A stretch of DNA of 57,642 nt from Patescibacteria group bacterium (GCA_018062825.1 JAGORL010000001.1:189432-247073), one strand, 5' to 3'; counted from the stretch's first letter, positions 41,750 to 51,171 are shown. The notes: generated by a model not told the origin, from the sequence alone. Program-made: numbers and translations.

Positions 41750-42726
41750 CGTCTGAGGTTTTTGCTGAAGCTCTGAAAACAAGATTCGGTGCCCAATATA
41801 AAGAAGGTGAGCTCTTAGCGCGTCACCTTAATTTTCGTATCGGCGGCCCTGCTAAATATTTCGTTGAAGCAAAGAGCTCGCAAGATGTTATTGATGCCGT
41901 CGCAATCGCCCGTGAGCACCAGATAGAGTTTTTTATTCTAGGTGGCGGCTCAAATACGCTTGTAAGTGATCAGGGGTTTGAAGGTTTCGTAATCAAGGCC
42001 GCAAACCGTGGTATCAAAATTGATGGCACGACGCTTTACGCTGAAGCCGGTGTCATATCTGCTCTTGCAGCTCGTAAATCCGCAGAGCTTGGTCTGCGTG
42101 GTTTTGAGTGGGCCATCTCACTTCCGGGAACAATCGGTGGCGCTGTGCGTGGCAATGCCGGTTGCTTTGGTGGTGAGACTAAAGACAACATTGTGAGCGC
42201 AACGGTTTTGCATGCTAACGGTTCAGTAAGCGAGGTGTTGGCAAAGGACTTGCATTTCGGTTATCGCCACAGCATCTTTAAAGAGCTGGGTAATACCGAT
42301 GTAGTCCTTGCGGCTACTTTCGCGCTTGTCCAGGGAACAAAAGAAGAAGCCACGGCGCTTCTTGAAAAGAATCTTCAGTCTCGCAAAGCTACGCAGCCAA
42401 TGGGCTCAGCTTCAGCGGGCTGCATGTTCAAAAATTTTGAGTTTAGTTCAGAAGAGATGATCGCCAAGATCGCCAAAGACGCCGATATCCCAGAAGCGAT
42501 GCTAAAAAATAAGCGCATTGCGGCCGGTTGGATCATTGATCAACTCGGCTTGAAAGGGTTGCGTGTTGGTGATGCTCAGGTGTCGGATGAACACGGCAAT
42601 TTTCTCATGAACGTCGGTCATGCAACCGCGGAAGATATCGCAATGCTCATTAGCCGTATCAAAACCCGCGTCCGTGATGAATACGACATCAATCTTGAAG
42701 AAGAGGTGAGGTTTGTTGGTATTTAG
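41746..42726 (+). CDS. murB: MurB: UDP-N-acetylenolpyruvoylglucosamine reductase
   Basis: Reduces the enolpyruvyl intermediate to UDP-MurNAc with FAD and NADPH. The 326 residues include NFRIGGPAKYF, FILGGGSNTLVSD (FAD site), ISLPGTIGGAVRGNAGCFGG, the catalytic region MGSASAGCMFKN, and AAGWIIDQLGLKGLRVGDAQ with the later EEVRFVG end. It is a type I MurB by the RYR-like segment HFGYRHSIFK. Followed by hpf after 29 bases. Confidence 0.94.
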   Translation: MTSEVFAEALKTRFGAQYKEGELLARHLNFRIGGPAKYFVEAKSSQDVIDAVAIAREHQIEFFILGGGSNTLVSDQGFEGFVIKAANRGIKIDGTTLYAEAGVISALAARKSAELGLRGFEWAISLPGTIGGAVRGNAGCFGGETKDNIVSATVLHANGSVSEVLAKDLHFGYRHSIFKELGNTDVVLAATFALVQGTKEEATALLEKNLQSRKATQPMGSASAGCMFKNFEFSSEEMIAKIAKDADIPEAMLKNKRIAAGWIIDQLGLKGLRVGDAQVSDEHGNFLMNVGHATAEDIAMLISRIKTRVRDEYDINLEEEVRFVGI

Positions 42727-42755
42727 ATTTTGTAATCTTTTATCTCTACGCTCCT

Positions 42756-43061
42756 ATGCGCATCACTGAAATCAAGGCAACGAACATGGAACTCACCCCA
42801 GCAATTCGTGAGTATATTGAAAAGAAGCTTGAGGCGCTTGAAAAGATGACTGCGCACTATTCGCCGTGTGATATGTCGATTGAGGTTGGCAAAACCTCTA
42901 ATCATCACCAAAAGGGAGAGATCTGGCGCGCTGAATTCCACCTTTTACTACCAGGGGGCGGTATTCGTATTGAGCGTACCACCGAGGATTTGTACGCCTC
43001 TATTGATGCGGCTAAAGATGCCATGAAACTACAACTTGCTGAGCGAAAAGATCGCTCCTAG
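42756..43061 (+). CDS. hpf: Short ribosome hibernation factor (HPF/YfiA family)
   Basis: A 101-residue protein with the HPF fold: beta strand ITEIKATNMELT, helix PAIREYIEKKLEALEKM, strands with DMSIEVGKT and GEIWRAEFHLLLPG, and the helix TEDLYASIDAAKDAMKLQL, the family signature. It lacks the long C-terminal dimerisation domain of long HPF. Binds 30S subunits in inactive cells. It sits between murB and murC. Confidence 0.9.
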   Translation: MRITEIKATNMELTPAIREYIEKKLEALEKMTAHYSPCDMSIEVGKTSNHHQKGEIWRAEFHLLLPGGGIRIERTTEDLYASIDAAKDAMKLQLAERKDRS

Positions 43062-43074
43062 GGTTTCAACAGGT

Positions 43075-43080
43075 TACAAT
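43075..43080 (+). promoter_or_regulatory. -10 box of murC
   Basis: TACAAT ending 9 bases before the ATG at 43090. This supports the ATG over an upstream in-frame start at 43036 inside hpf. Confidence 0.5.
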
Positions 43081-43089
43081 AGTGGTTGT

Positions 43090-44478
43090 ATGCATATTCC
43101 GAGCGCAAAACACGTGCACTGCGTTGGTATTGGTGGCATCGGTATTTCCGCTGTCGCTAAGTTCTTTTTAGCGCATGGCGTGGCGGTCACCGGCTCGGAT
43201 CTTAAAGCGTCAGCAATCACGAAAGAGTTAGAGGCGCGTGGCGTGAGGGTGCATATCGGCCCATCGCAAAGCGCATGGATCGCAGATGATTGCGATCTTC
43301 TTATCTATTCAGAGGCGGTGCCTGCGGACGCGCCGGAACGACTAGAGGCAGCGCGCCGTAGCATTCGGCAGCTTGGTCATTTTGATTTTCTTGGCGACCT
43401 CTCTCAGGATTTTGAAACGATTTGTGTTACGGGAACAAATGGCAAATCAACAACGACCGCCATGGTCGCTCGTATCTTTGAGGATGCCGGTCTTGATCCG
43501 GTGGTTTTCGTAGGTTCGCTCGTGCCTGGTTGGAAAGATGGCAACTATCGTCACGGAAAAGGGAAGTATTTGATCGTGGAGGGCGACGAGTACAAACAAA
43601 AGATGGTGAAGCTATTCCCGAAAACCACGGTCATCACCAATATTGAGGAGGATCATCTGGATGTTTATCGAGACCTTGACCATATCATTGCTACCTTTCA
43701 AGAGTGCGTGAATAAAACTGCTAAGCACGTTTTCAGAAACAGTGACGATCCAAACAGCATGCGTCTTGAGGTGAGCCCTGTGAAAGACGCAACGTACGGG
43801 CACAGTCAGCTTGCAGACATTGCGGCAAAAGACAGAATCGTTGCCGCTGGTGAGCAAAGTTTCACCATCGAACGAAGCGCAAAAAATCTTGGCCGCGTAT
43901 CACTCAAGGTGCCGGGGGAGTTTAATATGATGAATGCTGTTGCTGCGCTATGCGTCGCGTCGCAGTATGATATTGCGTTTGCACAAGCAAGTAAGACCCT
44001 GGGATCATTCTCCGGAATTTGGCGCCGCTTTGAACGTGTCGGCGAGCATGACGGCGCTGATATTATTTCAGATTACGGACATCATCCAACAGCCATTCGT
44101 GGCACACTCGCGGCTGCTAAAGAGTTTTTCCCAGGCCGCCGTGTAGTGCTTCTTTTTGAGCCGCACCAACATAGTCGTACGCATGAACTATTTGATGACT
44201 TTGTTGAATCTTTTGATGATGCTGATGTTCTTATCCTTTCTGAAATCTACGGCGTCGCTGGTCGCAAGGATGATGCGGGAAAGGTTTCAAGCCGCGATAT
44301 TTTAGAGGCAATCGATCGTCGTTTACCGGCGGGTCATGAGGCGGTTGGTAAGCAGCACTATGCCGCTGATCTCACCGAAGCTGAGCGCATACTGCGTGCA
44401 CTTATTCGCCCTAACGATGTCGTCATTGTTATGGGTGCGGGCGATGTTGATGTTGTGGCTCGCAACCTTGTAGCGTAA
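43090..44478 (+). CDS. murC: MurC: UDP-N-acetylmuramate--L-alanine ligase
   Basis: Adds L-Ala to UDP-MurNAc. The 462 residues begin HVHCVGIGGIGISAVAKFF (Rossmann site of MurC) and TGSDLKAS; the P-loop is VTGTNGKSTTTAMVA near residue 116; EGDEYKQKMVKLFPKTTVIT and NIEEDHLDVY form the ATP-Mg site; C-terminal DYGHHPTAI and EPHQHSRT are diagnostic. The unknown gene at 44485 follows after six bases. Confidence 0.95.
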   Translation: MHIPSAKHVHCVGIGGIGISAVAKFFLAHGVAVTGSDLKASAITKELEARGVRVHIGPSQSAWIADDCDLLIYSEAVPADAPERLEAARRSIRQLGHFDFLGDLSQDFETICVTGTNGKSTTTAMVARIFEDAGLDPVVFVGSLVPGWKDGNYRHGKGKYLIVEGDEYKQKMVKLFPKTTVITNIEEDHLDVYRDLDHIIATFQECVNKTAKHVFRNSDDPNSMRLEVSPVKDATYGHSQLADIAAKDRIVAAGEQSFTIERSAKNLGRVSLKVPGEFNMMNAVAALCVASQYDIAFAQASKTLGSFSGIWRRFERVGEHDGADIISDYGHHPTAIRGTLAAAKEFFPGRRVVLLFEPHQHSRTHELFDDFVESFDDADVLILSEIYGVAGRKDDAGKVSSRDILEAIDRRLPAGHEAVGKQHYAADLTEAERILRALIRPNDVVIVMGAGDVDVVARNLVA

Positions 44479-44484
44479 TGCCGT

Positions 44485-45549
44485 ATGGAGCGCGAACACG
44501 ACGGGCATGAGCAAGGAGCTGTCGAGGAAGTACAGGAGAGTGTTATTGAGCAGCATGAGGAAAAAGAATCACTGCCTGAGCGTTTGCGTTTTGAAAAATT
44601 ACCAAAGGATGAACAGGAGAAACTGCTTGGCGTTGCACTTGAACAGATGCGGCAAGCAATCGGTCCAGTAAGAGATTATGCGGTGTTCGCAAGTACTGCT
44701 ATGTACTTAAACGGCGAGCGCTTAGTTGATCGCGGTGAAGATGGTGGAAAAGAGCTCATGGCGCCACCGGGAGATTTTGATGCGGCAGTGTTTACGGAGG
44801 ACGCGCTTAATCAGATTCGTGAACGGTTGAGCAACATGCCAAACGTCGAGTTTGATAATAATGGACGTTATATTTCCATGGTCGGCGAAGAGGCGCGAAA
44901 GTTAGCTGGGAAAATAGTTCTCGAACTTGAGCGTAATGAAGAAAAGCATGAGGTTGAGTATGATTTTGAATTTTTTTACAAGACCTTTATCGTGCCAAAG
45001 GAATTAGCACAGGGTCGAACAATTGACCGGCGCGGTTTGAAAGCGCTCGACCTAGAGGCTCTTCATGGCCAATATGAAAAGAACCTCAACTTTGAAAGTG
45101 CAATCAATGAAGGAGTGATGCAGGTAGTGCAATTTATCGAATCCGATCATGAGCAGATGGCTAAGCTGAAGCAAGAGGTGGCGTCAGGAGAGTTATCAGC
45201 GGAGTCAGAGCGTGTTCTTGATCACCTCAAAGTATCGTCAGAAGATATGCACGAGGCCTTTGGAATTCAAGAAAAGATTCGAGCGCTCGAAAAACAGCAG
45301 ACCGATGGTCGTAAGCGCGTTGAAGATTTACAGAAGCTTCAGATGTCGTACGAAAATATCGGACTCGAAGATAAAGCGCGCGATCAGGAATACGCTATTG
45401 ATCAAGCCGCGCATCAGGTTCGTAAAGACTGGAAAGAGATGCAAGAACTTATTTCAAAGCGTGCCACGATTCTTGCGGGAACAAAAACTAAAATCTGGAA
45501 GCGTGAGTTAAATATTCTGCAGCTTGCTAAGATTCGTGGCCGAGAATAA
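44485..45549 (+). CDS. Unknown protein, possible nucleotidyltransferase fold plus coiled coil
   Basis: A 354-residue soluble protein. The first 30 residues are very acidic and Gln-rich. Residues about 65-100 read YAVFASTAMYLNG, then PGDFDAAVFTEDAL; a GS-like turn followed by D-x-D-like acids is compatible with a polymerase-beta-type nucleotidyltransferase core, but I am not sure. From about residue 210 it is a long charged coiled coil ending in a basic tail. It is cotranscribed with murC and followed by a terminator. Function unknown. Confidence 0.55.
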   Translation: MEREHDGHEQGAVEEVQESVIEQHEEKESLPERLRFEKLPKDEQEKLLGVALEQMRQAIGPVRDYAVFASTAMYLNGERLVDRGEDGGKELMAPPGDFDAAVFTEDALNQIRERLSNMPNVEFDNNGRYISMVGEEARKLAGKIVLELERNEEKHEVEYDFEFFYKTFIVPKELAQGRTIDRRGLKALDLEALHGQYEKNLNFESAINEGVMQVVQFIESDHEQMAKLKQEVASGELSAESERVLDHLKVSSEDMHEAFGIQEKIRALEKQQTDGRKRVEDLQKLQMSYENIGLEDKARDQEYAIDQAAHQVRKDWKEMQELISKRATILAGTKTKIWKRELNILQLAKIRGRE

Positions 45550-45580
45550 AAAACCCGCCATGAAGGCGGTTCATTTTGTT
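45549..45580. terminator. Bidirectional terminator
   Basis: AACCCGCC and GGCGGTT form a stem with a five-base loop; the forward side is followed by CATTTTGTTT, the reverse side by TTTTTTATT. It ends the murC unit and the reverse gene at 45628. Confidence 0.82.
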
Positions 45581-45627
45581 TGCTAAAAAGACATGCGCCC
45601 CGAGCGTGGTCGGGACGCGAGTGAAGC

Positions 45628-45963
45628 TTAGGCGGCAGGTTGATGCTGCCGAGCCTCGGGGCGAAGAACGAAGGTGAAGTGCTCGTCCTCGTACGTGATG
45701 CGGTCACCCTCGACGCGCGGAAGGCGCGTATCGTCGAGTCTGATCGCGACTTCGCTGATGCTCATCGTGCCGTAGGTAGCTACGATGCGATCGACGTTGC
45801 CGGTTGCATCGCTGCACAGGTTGTTGCGAGCATCCCGGAAGCCGATCTGATGCATGTGGCCGAACTGCTGCGGTTGTCCAGCCTGGATCACCTCAATCTC
45901 ACAGTGAAATGGATCTCGAATGGCCGCGATCGCCTGCTGCCAGGCGAGAAGCGCGCTGCGCAT
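45628..45963 (-). CDS. Small unknown protein (cassette gene)
   Basis: A 111-residue protein I do not recognise. It begins with a helix (MRSALLAWQQAIAAIRDPFH) and continues with beta strands (VDRIVATYGTMSISEVAIRL, RITYEDEHFTFVLRPE). No signal peptide; two cysteines. AGGAGG lies six bases before the ATG. On the reverse strand TTACACT at about 45990 gives a -10 box. Like other cassette genes it lies alone, opposite in strand to both neighbours (murC unit and secA), and has many GC-ending codons. Confidence 0.6.
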   Translation of the reverse strand: MRSALLAWQQAIAAIRDPFHCEIEVIQAGQPQQFGHMHQIGFRDARNNLCSDATGNVDRIVATYGTMSISEVAIRLDDTRLPRVEGDRITYEDEHFTFVLRPEARQHQPAA

Positions 45964-46107
45964 GTGTTCCTCCTAGTGCCCAGTGCAGTGTAACAAAAGA
46001 TTTTGTCCGCAGGGCGCATAGGGTGGATAAGGCATCAAGAGCCATTGCGCCAAGCCCCATAATCCGGCACACTGGCTGCGTCATTCCCCAAATCCTCCCG
46101 TTTTGTT

Positions 46108-48744
46108 ATGTCTTTTTGGAAAAAACTGCTCGGTGATCCGAATGCTAAGGTTATCAAAGGATTACAAGCAGATATCGCTCGTGTTAGCGAAAAAGAAGCT
46201 GAAATAAGCGTACTTTCTGACGACGCTCTGCGCGCCAAGACAAAAGAGTTTCAAGAGCGACTCACAAGCGGTGCGACCACTGACGACCTCATGGTTGAGG
46301 CTTTTGCGGTTATTCGTGAAGCCGCCAAGCGCACGCTTAATCAGCGCCACTATGATGTGCAGTTGATGGGTGGACTTGTGCTGCACCGCGGTGGCATTGC
46401 CGAAATGCGTACCGGTGAAGGCAAGACCCTGACGGGAACGGCGCCAGTCTACTTGAACGCCCTTACGGGAAAAGGCGTGCATGTCATTACTGTAAACGAC
46501 TACTTGGCTAAGCGTGATGCGGTCTGGATGGGCCAGGTGTTTCATTTCCTTGGTTTGAGTGTGGGCGTTATCCAGCACGAAAGTGGCTACAGGTACGATG
46601 AAACGTTTAAGGCGGAAATTCCAGAAGTAGCAGCTGAGGACGTAGAAAAGAAGCGTGATACTACGGCTTCATATCGCGTGCAGACTGATTACTTGCGCCC
46701 ATGTTCGCGTAAGGAGGCTTACGCTGCTGATATTACGTACGGCACCAATAACGAGTTCGGTTTCGATTACCTACGCGACAACATGGTGCAGAATCCGGAG
46801 CAGCTCGCGCAGCGTGGTTTACACTACGCGATTGTTGACGAAGTCGACTCGATTTTGATCGACGAAGCTCGTACGCCGCTGATCATTAGTGCTCCTGCTG
46901 AAGAATCCGCTGACCTGTACTATAAATTTGCCGAGATCGCTAAAAACTTAGTGGTCGGTGACGATTACAACGTTGATGAGAAGATGCGAACCTCAACCTA
47001 CACTGAGGCTGGTTTGCAGAAGATTGAAAAAGCGCTCGGCATCAATAACCTGTATGAGGCTGGTTTGCAGATGGTGCATCATGCTGAGCAGGCCTTGCGC
47101 GCGCACGCCATGTTTAAGAAAGATCGTGAATACGTGGTGCGTGAGGGAGAGGTGATGATCGTTGATGAGTTCACTGGTCGCTTGATGGAGGGCCGTCGCT
47201 ACTCAGAGGGTTTGCACCAGGCGATTGAGGCTAAGGAAGGTGTAAAAATCCAACGCGAGAGCCGCACGCTGGCAACAATTACGTTCCAGAATTACTTCCG
47301 TTTGTACGACAAGCTTTCAGGTATGACAGGTACCGCTGCCACTGAGGCTGAAGAGTTTTCCAAGATCTACAAACTTGAAGTTACCCAGATTCCAACTCAC
47401 CGCGAAAATAAGCGTACCGATCTTCCCGACCTTATTTATAAGTCAGAAAAAGGGAAGTGGATGGCGGTTGTAAAAGAGGTGAAGGCACGTCATGAAAAAG
47501 GTCAGCCGGTACTAATCGGTACGGTATCGATCGATAAAAATGAACTCTTGTCTGAATTGCTCCGCGCGGCCGGTGTGCCTCACAAGATGCTCAACGCCAA
47601 GAACCATGAGAAAGAAGCTGAAATTGTAGCGCAAGCCGGTCGTCGTGGCGCAGTAACGTTGGCAACGAACATGGCTGGTCGCGGTGTTGATATTTTGCTT
47701 GGTGGTAACCCGCCAGATAAGGAAGAGGCGGAAGCAGTGCGCACGCTTGGTGGCTTGCATGTGATAGGTACCGAGCGCCATGAGAGTCGTCGTATTGATA
47801 ACCAGCTACGTGGTCGCGCTGGTCGTCAGGGAGATCCTGGCAGCACGCAGTTCTTCGTGTCCCTTGATGACGATTTGATGCGTATCTTCGGTGGTGCACG
47901 AGTGAAGGGCATGATGACCTCCCTTGGTCTTGATGATGAAACTCCAATCGAGAGCGGTATGGTGACGCGCTCGCTTGAGAAAGCACAGCAACGTGTTGAG
48001 GGTCATAACTTCGATACCCGTAAGCATGTTCTTGAGTACGATGACGTTTTAAACAAGCATCGTTTAGCGATTTACTCAGAGCGCCGTGGCTTGATGACCG
48101 GCGAGCGAGCTGATGCACATGAAGAAATCATGGGTTACGTTGAGCGAGAAGCCGAGCGTGTCGTGTTCTTCCACACCACGCCATCAGATGTGCCAACGGA
48201 ATTTGCTGCTGAAAAGAAAGGCGATTGGAATCCGAATGAAATCGTTGAAACATTCAATACCATGGTGCCACTTGCTGCAGACGAGAAAGTGGCGATCACT
48301 GCGGAATTGAAAGAGCTCTCACTTGATAAAGAAAAGTTGGCACAGCAGCGTTCAAATGTCATAACAACGGTTGTTGATGCGGCAAAGCGTGCTTACGCAA
48401 CCGCTATTGAGAAGGTTGAGGATGAGGCAAGTATTCGCCGCATCGAACGCACGCTCTTGTTGCGTGCCATGGATGGCGCTTGGATGCGTCACCTTGATGA
48501 CATGACCTACTTGCGCCGCACGATCGGTTTGCAAGGGTACGCGCAGCGCGATCCACTTGTGGAGTACAAGCGTGAATCATTCCGCCTGTATACCGCGCTA
48601 CGTGAAGATGTTGCTCGCGAAGTGGTTTATAACGTGTTCAAGATCCTTGATCAGGCCGCAACAGCTACGGTACTTATGCGAACCGCTGTGTCCGCCGCTA
48701 AGACCGTGACGCAGATGCAGAAAGATCAAAATGAGAAGAAGTAA
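46108..48744 (+). CDS. secA: SecA: preprotein translocase ATPase
   Basis: The motor of Sec protein export, 878 residues. Walker A is MRTGEGKTLTGTAP at about residue 100; DEVDSILIDEARTPLIIS is the DEAD motif; TNNEFGFDYLRDNM, TVSIDKNEL, TNMAGRGVDILLGG, GTERHESRRIDNQLRGRAGR and the helical scaffold are all present. The C-terminal zinc-binding tail (CxCxSGKKYK) is absent; the protein ends with a short charged tail (QKDQNEKK). secD and secF lie 6 kb downstream, secY is not in the window. A CATAAT box occurs near 46058. Confidence 0.97.
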   Translation: MSFWKKLLGDPNAKVIKGLQADIARVSEKEAEISVLSDDALRAKTKEFQERLTSGATTDDLMVEAFAVIREAAKRTLNQRHYDVQLMGGLVLHRGGIAEMRTGEGKTLTGTAPVYLNALTGKGVHVITVNDYLAKRDAVWMGQVFHFLGLSVGVIQHESGYRYDETFKAEIPEVAAEDVEKKRDTTASYRVQTDYLRPCSRKEAYAADITYGTNNEFGFDYLRDNMVQNPEQLAQRGLHYAIVDEVDSILIDEARTPLIISAPAEESADLYYKFAEIAKNLVVGDDYNVDEKMRTSTYTEAGLQKIEKALGINNLYEAGLQMVHHAEQALRAHAMFKKDREYVVREGEVMIVDEFTGRLMEGRRYSEGLHQAIEAKEGVKIQRESRTLATITFQNYFRLYDKLSGMTGTAATEAEEFSKIYKLEVTQIPTHRENKRTDLPDLIYKSEKGKWMAVVKEVKARHEKGQPVLIGTVSIDKNELLSELLRAAGVPHKMLNAKNHEKEAEIVAQAGRRGAVTLATNMAGRGVDILLGGNPPDKEEAEAVRTLGGLHVIGTERHESRRIDNQLRGRAGRQGDPGSTQFFVSLDDDLMRIFGGARVKGMMTSLGLDDETPIESGMVTRSLEKAQQRVEGHNFDTRKHVLEYDDVLNKHRLAIYSERRGLMTGERADAHEEIMGYVEREAERVVFFHTTPSDVPTEFAAEKKGDWNPNEIVETFNTMVPLAADEKVAITAELKELSLDKEKLAQQRSNVITTVVDAAKRAYATAIEKVEDEASIRRIERTLLLRAMDGAWMRHLDDMTYLRRTIGLQGYAQRDPLVEYKRESFRLYTALREDVAREVVYNVFKILDQAATATVLMRTAVSAAKTVTQMQKDQNEKK

Positions 48745-48745
48745 G

Positions 48746-48776
48746 GAAAAAACAGGCCTCATGGCCTGTTTTTTAT
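48746..48776 (+). terminator. Terminator after secA
   Basis: AAAAAACAGGCC-TCAT-GGCCTGTTTTTT: a perfect stem with four-base loop and T run. Confidence 0.93.
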
Positions 48777-48794
48777 TAAAACCCCAGCGTTTAC

Positions 48795-48824
48795 TTGACA
48801 TTTTGTACCTTAGCATGCTAAGAT
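48795..48824 (+). promoter_or_regulatory. Promoter of the marR-efflux operon
   Basis: Consensus TTGACA (48795-48800), 18-base spacer, TAAGAT (48819-48824), then 8 bases to the marR ATG at 48833. The first transcript base would be at or just before the ATG. Confidence 0.75.
48809..48822. promoter_or_regulatory. Putative MarR operator
   Basis: CTTAGCATGCTAAG is a perfect 14-bp palindrome that fills the spacer and enters the -10 box of the marR promoter, so bound repressor would block RNA polymerase. MarR proteins classically bind such palindromes at their own promoters. Confidence 0.65.
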
Positions 48825-48832
48825 CCCTCCTT

Positions 48833-49294
48833 ATGTTCCACCAAGATCATAGCCTTACCGGCATTGCGCGCCAGGTCATGATAAGTGCATTTTTTCTAGA
48901 TAAAATGCTCAATCGTGTACTAAAGACGGAGGTAGACCTATCAGCTGCACAGTTTCGCATGCTCGCAGGTCTCTACTTTCACGGCAAGACCCCGCAAAGC
49001 CAACTAGCAAAGATGTGGGATATTGCAGAGTCATCTGCTAAGCGGCAGATCGATCTCCTCCATACTCGAGAATTTATCCGCTTTGATACAAGTACGCCTG
49101 GCCGATCGGTTCCCATTGAGCTCACTGATGCCGGTATCGGCGTGGTCCGGCAATCGCTTGAACATATCTCACAAGTGCTAGATGAAAAATGTCGATCGCT
49201 ATCTGAAGAAGATCGTAAGTCACTCGGACTACTGCTTCATAAATTCACTGCCGGTTTGAAAGATGAATTCACTGATGCTTGCAAAACAAAATAA
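48833..49294 (+). CDS. MarR-family transcriptional regulator
   Basis: A 153-residue winged-helix regulator. The N-terminal helix begins FHQDHSLTGIARQVMISAFF; the recognition part reads LAKMWDIAESSAKRQIDLLH; the wing follows in REFIRFDTSTPGRSVPIELT, then a long C-terminal dimerisation helix. It lies eight bases before an RND-type adaptor gene, so it probably represses the adaptor-pump operon in response to a ligand. The start is fixed by the promoter and by an operator just upstream. Confidence 0.82.
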   Translation: MFHQDHSLTGIARQVMISAFFLDKMLNRVLKTEVDLSAAQFRMLAGLYFHGKTPQSQLAKMWDIAESSAKRQIDLLHTREFIRFDTSTPGRSVPIELTDAGIGVVRQSLEHISQVLDEKCRSLSEEDRKSLGLLLHKFTAGLKDEFTDACKTK

Positions 49295-49302
49295 ATATTT
49301 CT

Positions 49303-51171
49303 ATGACAACTCTTGAAAAAATGCAGTCTGCAAAGGTACGTGTGGTAAGTGCAATGAAGGCGCGTCCATGGTTAACCGCCGGCACGGCGATTATTCTTGT
49401 ACTTGGCATTGTGTATGTAGCAAAGGGAAGCCCAGCTCCTGTTGTTGAGGTTGTACGTGCGCCAATTGCAGTGCAAACAATTGCGCTCGCTGGTCTTGAT
49501 GAAGCACAGACCGAAGTAACAACGAGCGGTATCATTGAGTCGCTCGATCAAGTAGAGATGAAGAGTGAATCTTTTGGCACGGTCACCCGAGTAAACGCCA
49601 AGGTTGGTCAAACAGTGCGCTCTGGAGCTATCTTGGTTCAGCTCGATACTAAATCAATCGATGCCCAGCTTTCACAGGCTTCCGCGGGTCTTTCTCGAGC
49701 TCAAGCATCGTTGAATGCTCGCCTAGCTGGCGCGACCGATGAGCAGATCGCCCAGTCACAAGCAGGGCTCGATGCTGCAAATGCTCAATTCGCACTCACG
49801 GTTTCCTCCATGGATGCAGCGGTTGAGCAGGCAAAGATCGCTGAAGAGTCAGCGCTCTTGGCATTGCAAAACGCCCAGGCTGGAATCGGTCTTGGCGACG
49901 ACTCTGCGCTAACCGGTGCAGAAAACACCGCGCGCTCGAGCTTTGCCTCAGCTATGAATACTCTGGCTGTAATTACTGATTATCAGTATCGCTATTTCTA
50001 TTGCACAAGCGACCAGATCTGTCGTGATATTGAGAACGCCAAGGAAGATGCGGTGCGCACACTTGTAGGCGCATCAGATGCTGGTCAGTGGACCATGACG
50101 TCAATCAGCCAGCAGCAAGGTGGTATCTTTGCCGATCTTGAGAATCTTTCCCCAAATAGCGCAACCTACTCAGACGATCTTGTCGCGGTGCTACAGAAAG
50201 AAACGGATGCCTTGCGAGATTTGCAGGTTGCTCTTTCTAGCGTTCGCACCGGTCTTGAGACCGCGCTTGCGGCTAACGCAACGTCTGCCGAGAAGGCTTC
50301 AGTTGAAATTGAGCAGTCCGGGATCGATGCCTTGATTGCTACGGTATCAGGAACGGCGCAGAGCGTCGTTGCGCTTCCTGTAACTGCAAAGACATCAGTT
50401 GATGCTGCAAAGAGCGCTTATGATCGAGCAGTAGCGGCACGCATCGCTTCGGAAGAGCAGCGCGTTGCAAACATTGCCCTTGCTGAGAGTTCAGTGGCGT
50501 CAGCGCAGGCTGGCTATAACGCCACCGTGGCTGATCCTCGTTCAGTTGATATCGCGGGCTTAGAGGCAGGTGTGCGTGAAGCTCGTGCTTCAATTGCTAT
50601 TCTTTCCGCACAGCGCGAGAAGCTTATTTTACGTGCGCCGTTTAGCGGTACCGTATCTGCGGTACGTGTGAAAAAGGGTGAGCTTGTTTCAAGCGGCATG
50701 TCCGTTGTATCGATCGTAAATGACGATGCTCTTCAGGTGCAGGCTTACGTAAGTGAACGCGAGCGACCGTATATCACGATCGGAGCTACCGTTGCCATTA
50801 GTGAGCGTGGTGAAGGAACGGTAATTGCGGTTGCACCAAGCGTGGACCCGATGACCGGAAAAATTGAGGTTGTCATTGGTGTTACCGATGACCGAGATTT
50901 AACAATCGGTGATAGCGCTAACGTTATCATTGAGATTAATCGCGAGGCTGTAGCTGAATCATTGCGCTTCTTGCCGCTCTCGGCCGTAAAGTTGTATCCA
51001 GATCGTTCGGTTGTACTCCAGGTACAAGATGGCATCCTTGTTGAGGTTCCGGTAACCGTAGGCGAAGTGATCGGTTCATCGGTTTCAGTTGAGGGACTGC
51101 CAACAGAAGGTGAGATTGTTGAAAATGCTCGCGGCGTGCGTGCCGGCGATAGTGTTGTAGTAAGCGAGTAA
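49303..51171 (+). CDS. RND efflux membrane-fusion (adaptor) protein
   Basis: A 622-residue HlyD/AcrA-type adaptor, longer than the usual 350-400. A membrane anchor lies at about residues 24-44. The first lipoyl half is around SESFGTVTRVNAKVGQTV, the second around APFSGTVSAVRVKKGELV; between them is a very long alpha-helical hairpin of about 320 residues, rich in Ala, Gln and Glu. The beta-barrel (TVAISERGEGTVIAVAPS) and membrane-proximal domains (LPLSAVKLYPDRSVV) follow. The pump gene follows after four bases. Two Cys (YFYCTSDQICRD) lie in the hairpin. Confidence 0.88.
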   Translation: MTTLEKMQSAKVRVVSAMKARPWLTAGTAIILVLGIVYVAKGSPAPVVEVVRAPIAVQTIALAGLDEAQTEVTTSGIIESLDQVEMKSESFGTVTRVNAKVGQTVRSGAILVQLDTKSIDAQLSQASAGLSRAQASLNARLAGATDEQIAQSQAGLDAANAQFALTVSSMDAAVEQAKIAEESALLALQNAQAGIGLGDDSALTGAENTARSSFASAMNTLAVITDYQYRYFYCTSDQICRDIENAKEDAVRTLVGASDAGQWTMTSISQQQGGIFADLENLSPNSATYSDDLVAVLQKETDALRDLQVALSSVRTGLETALAANATSAEKASVEIEQSGIDALIATVSGTAQSVVALPVTAKTSVDAAKSAYDRAVAARIASEEQRVANIALAESSVASAQAGYNATVADPRSVDIAGLEAGVREARASIAILSAQREKLILRAPFSGTVSAVRVKKGELVSSGMSVVSIVNDDALQVQAYVSERERPYITIGATVAISERGEGTVIAVAPSVDPMTGKIEVVIGVTDDRDLTIGDSANVIIEINREAVAESLRFLPLSAVKLYPDRSVVLQVQDGILVEVPVTVGEVIGSSVSVEGLPTEGEIVENARGVRAGDSVVVSE

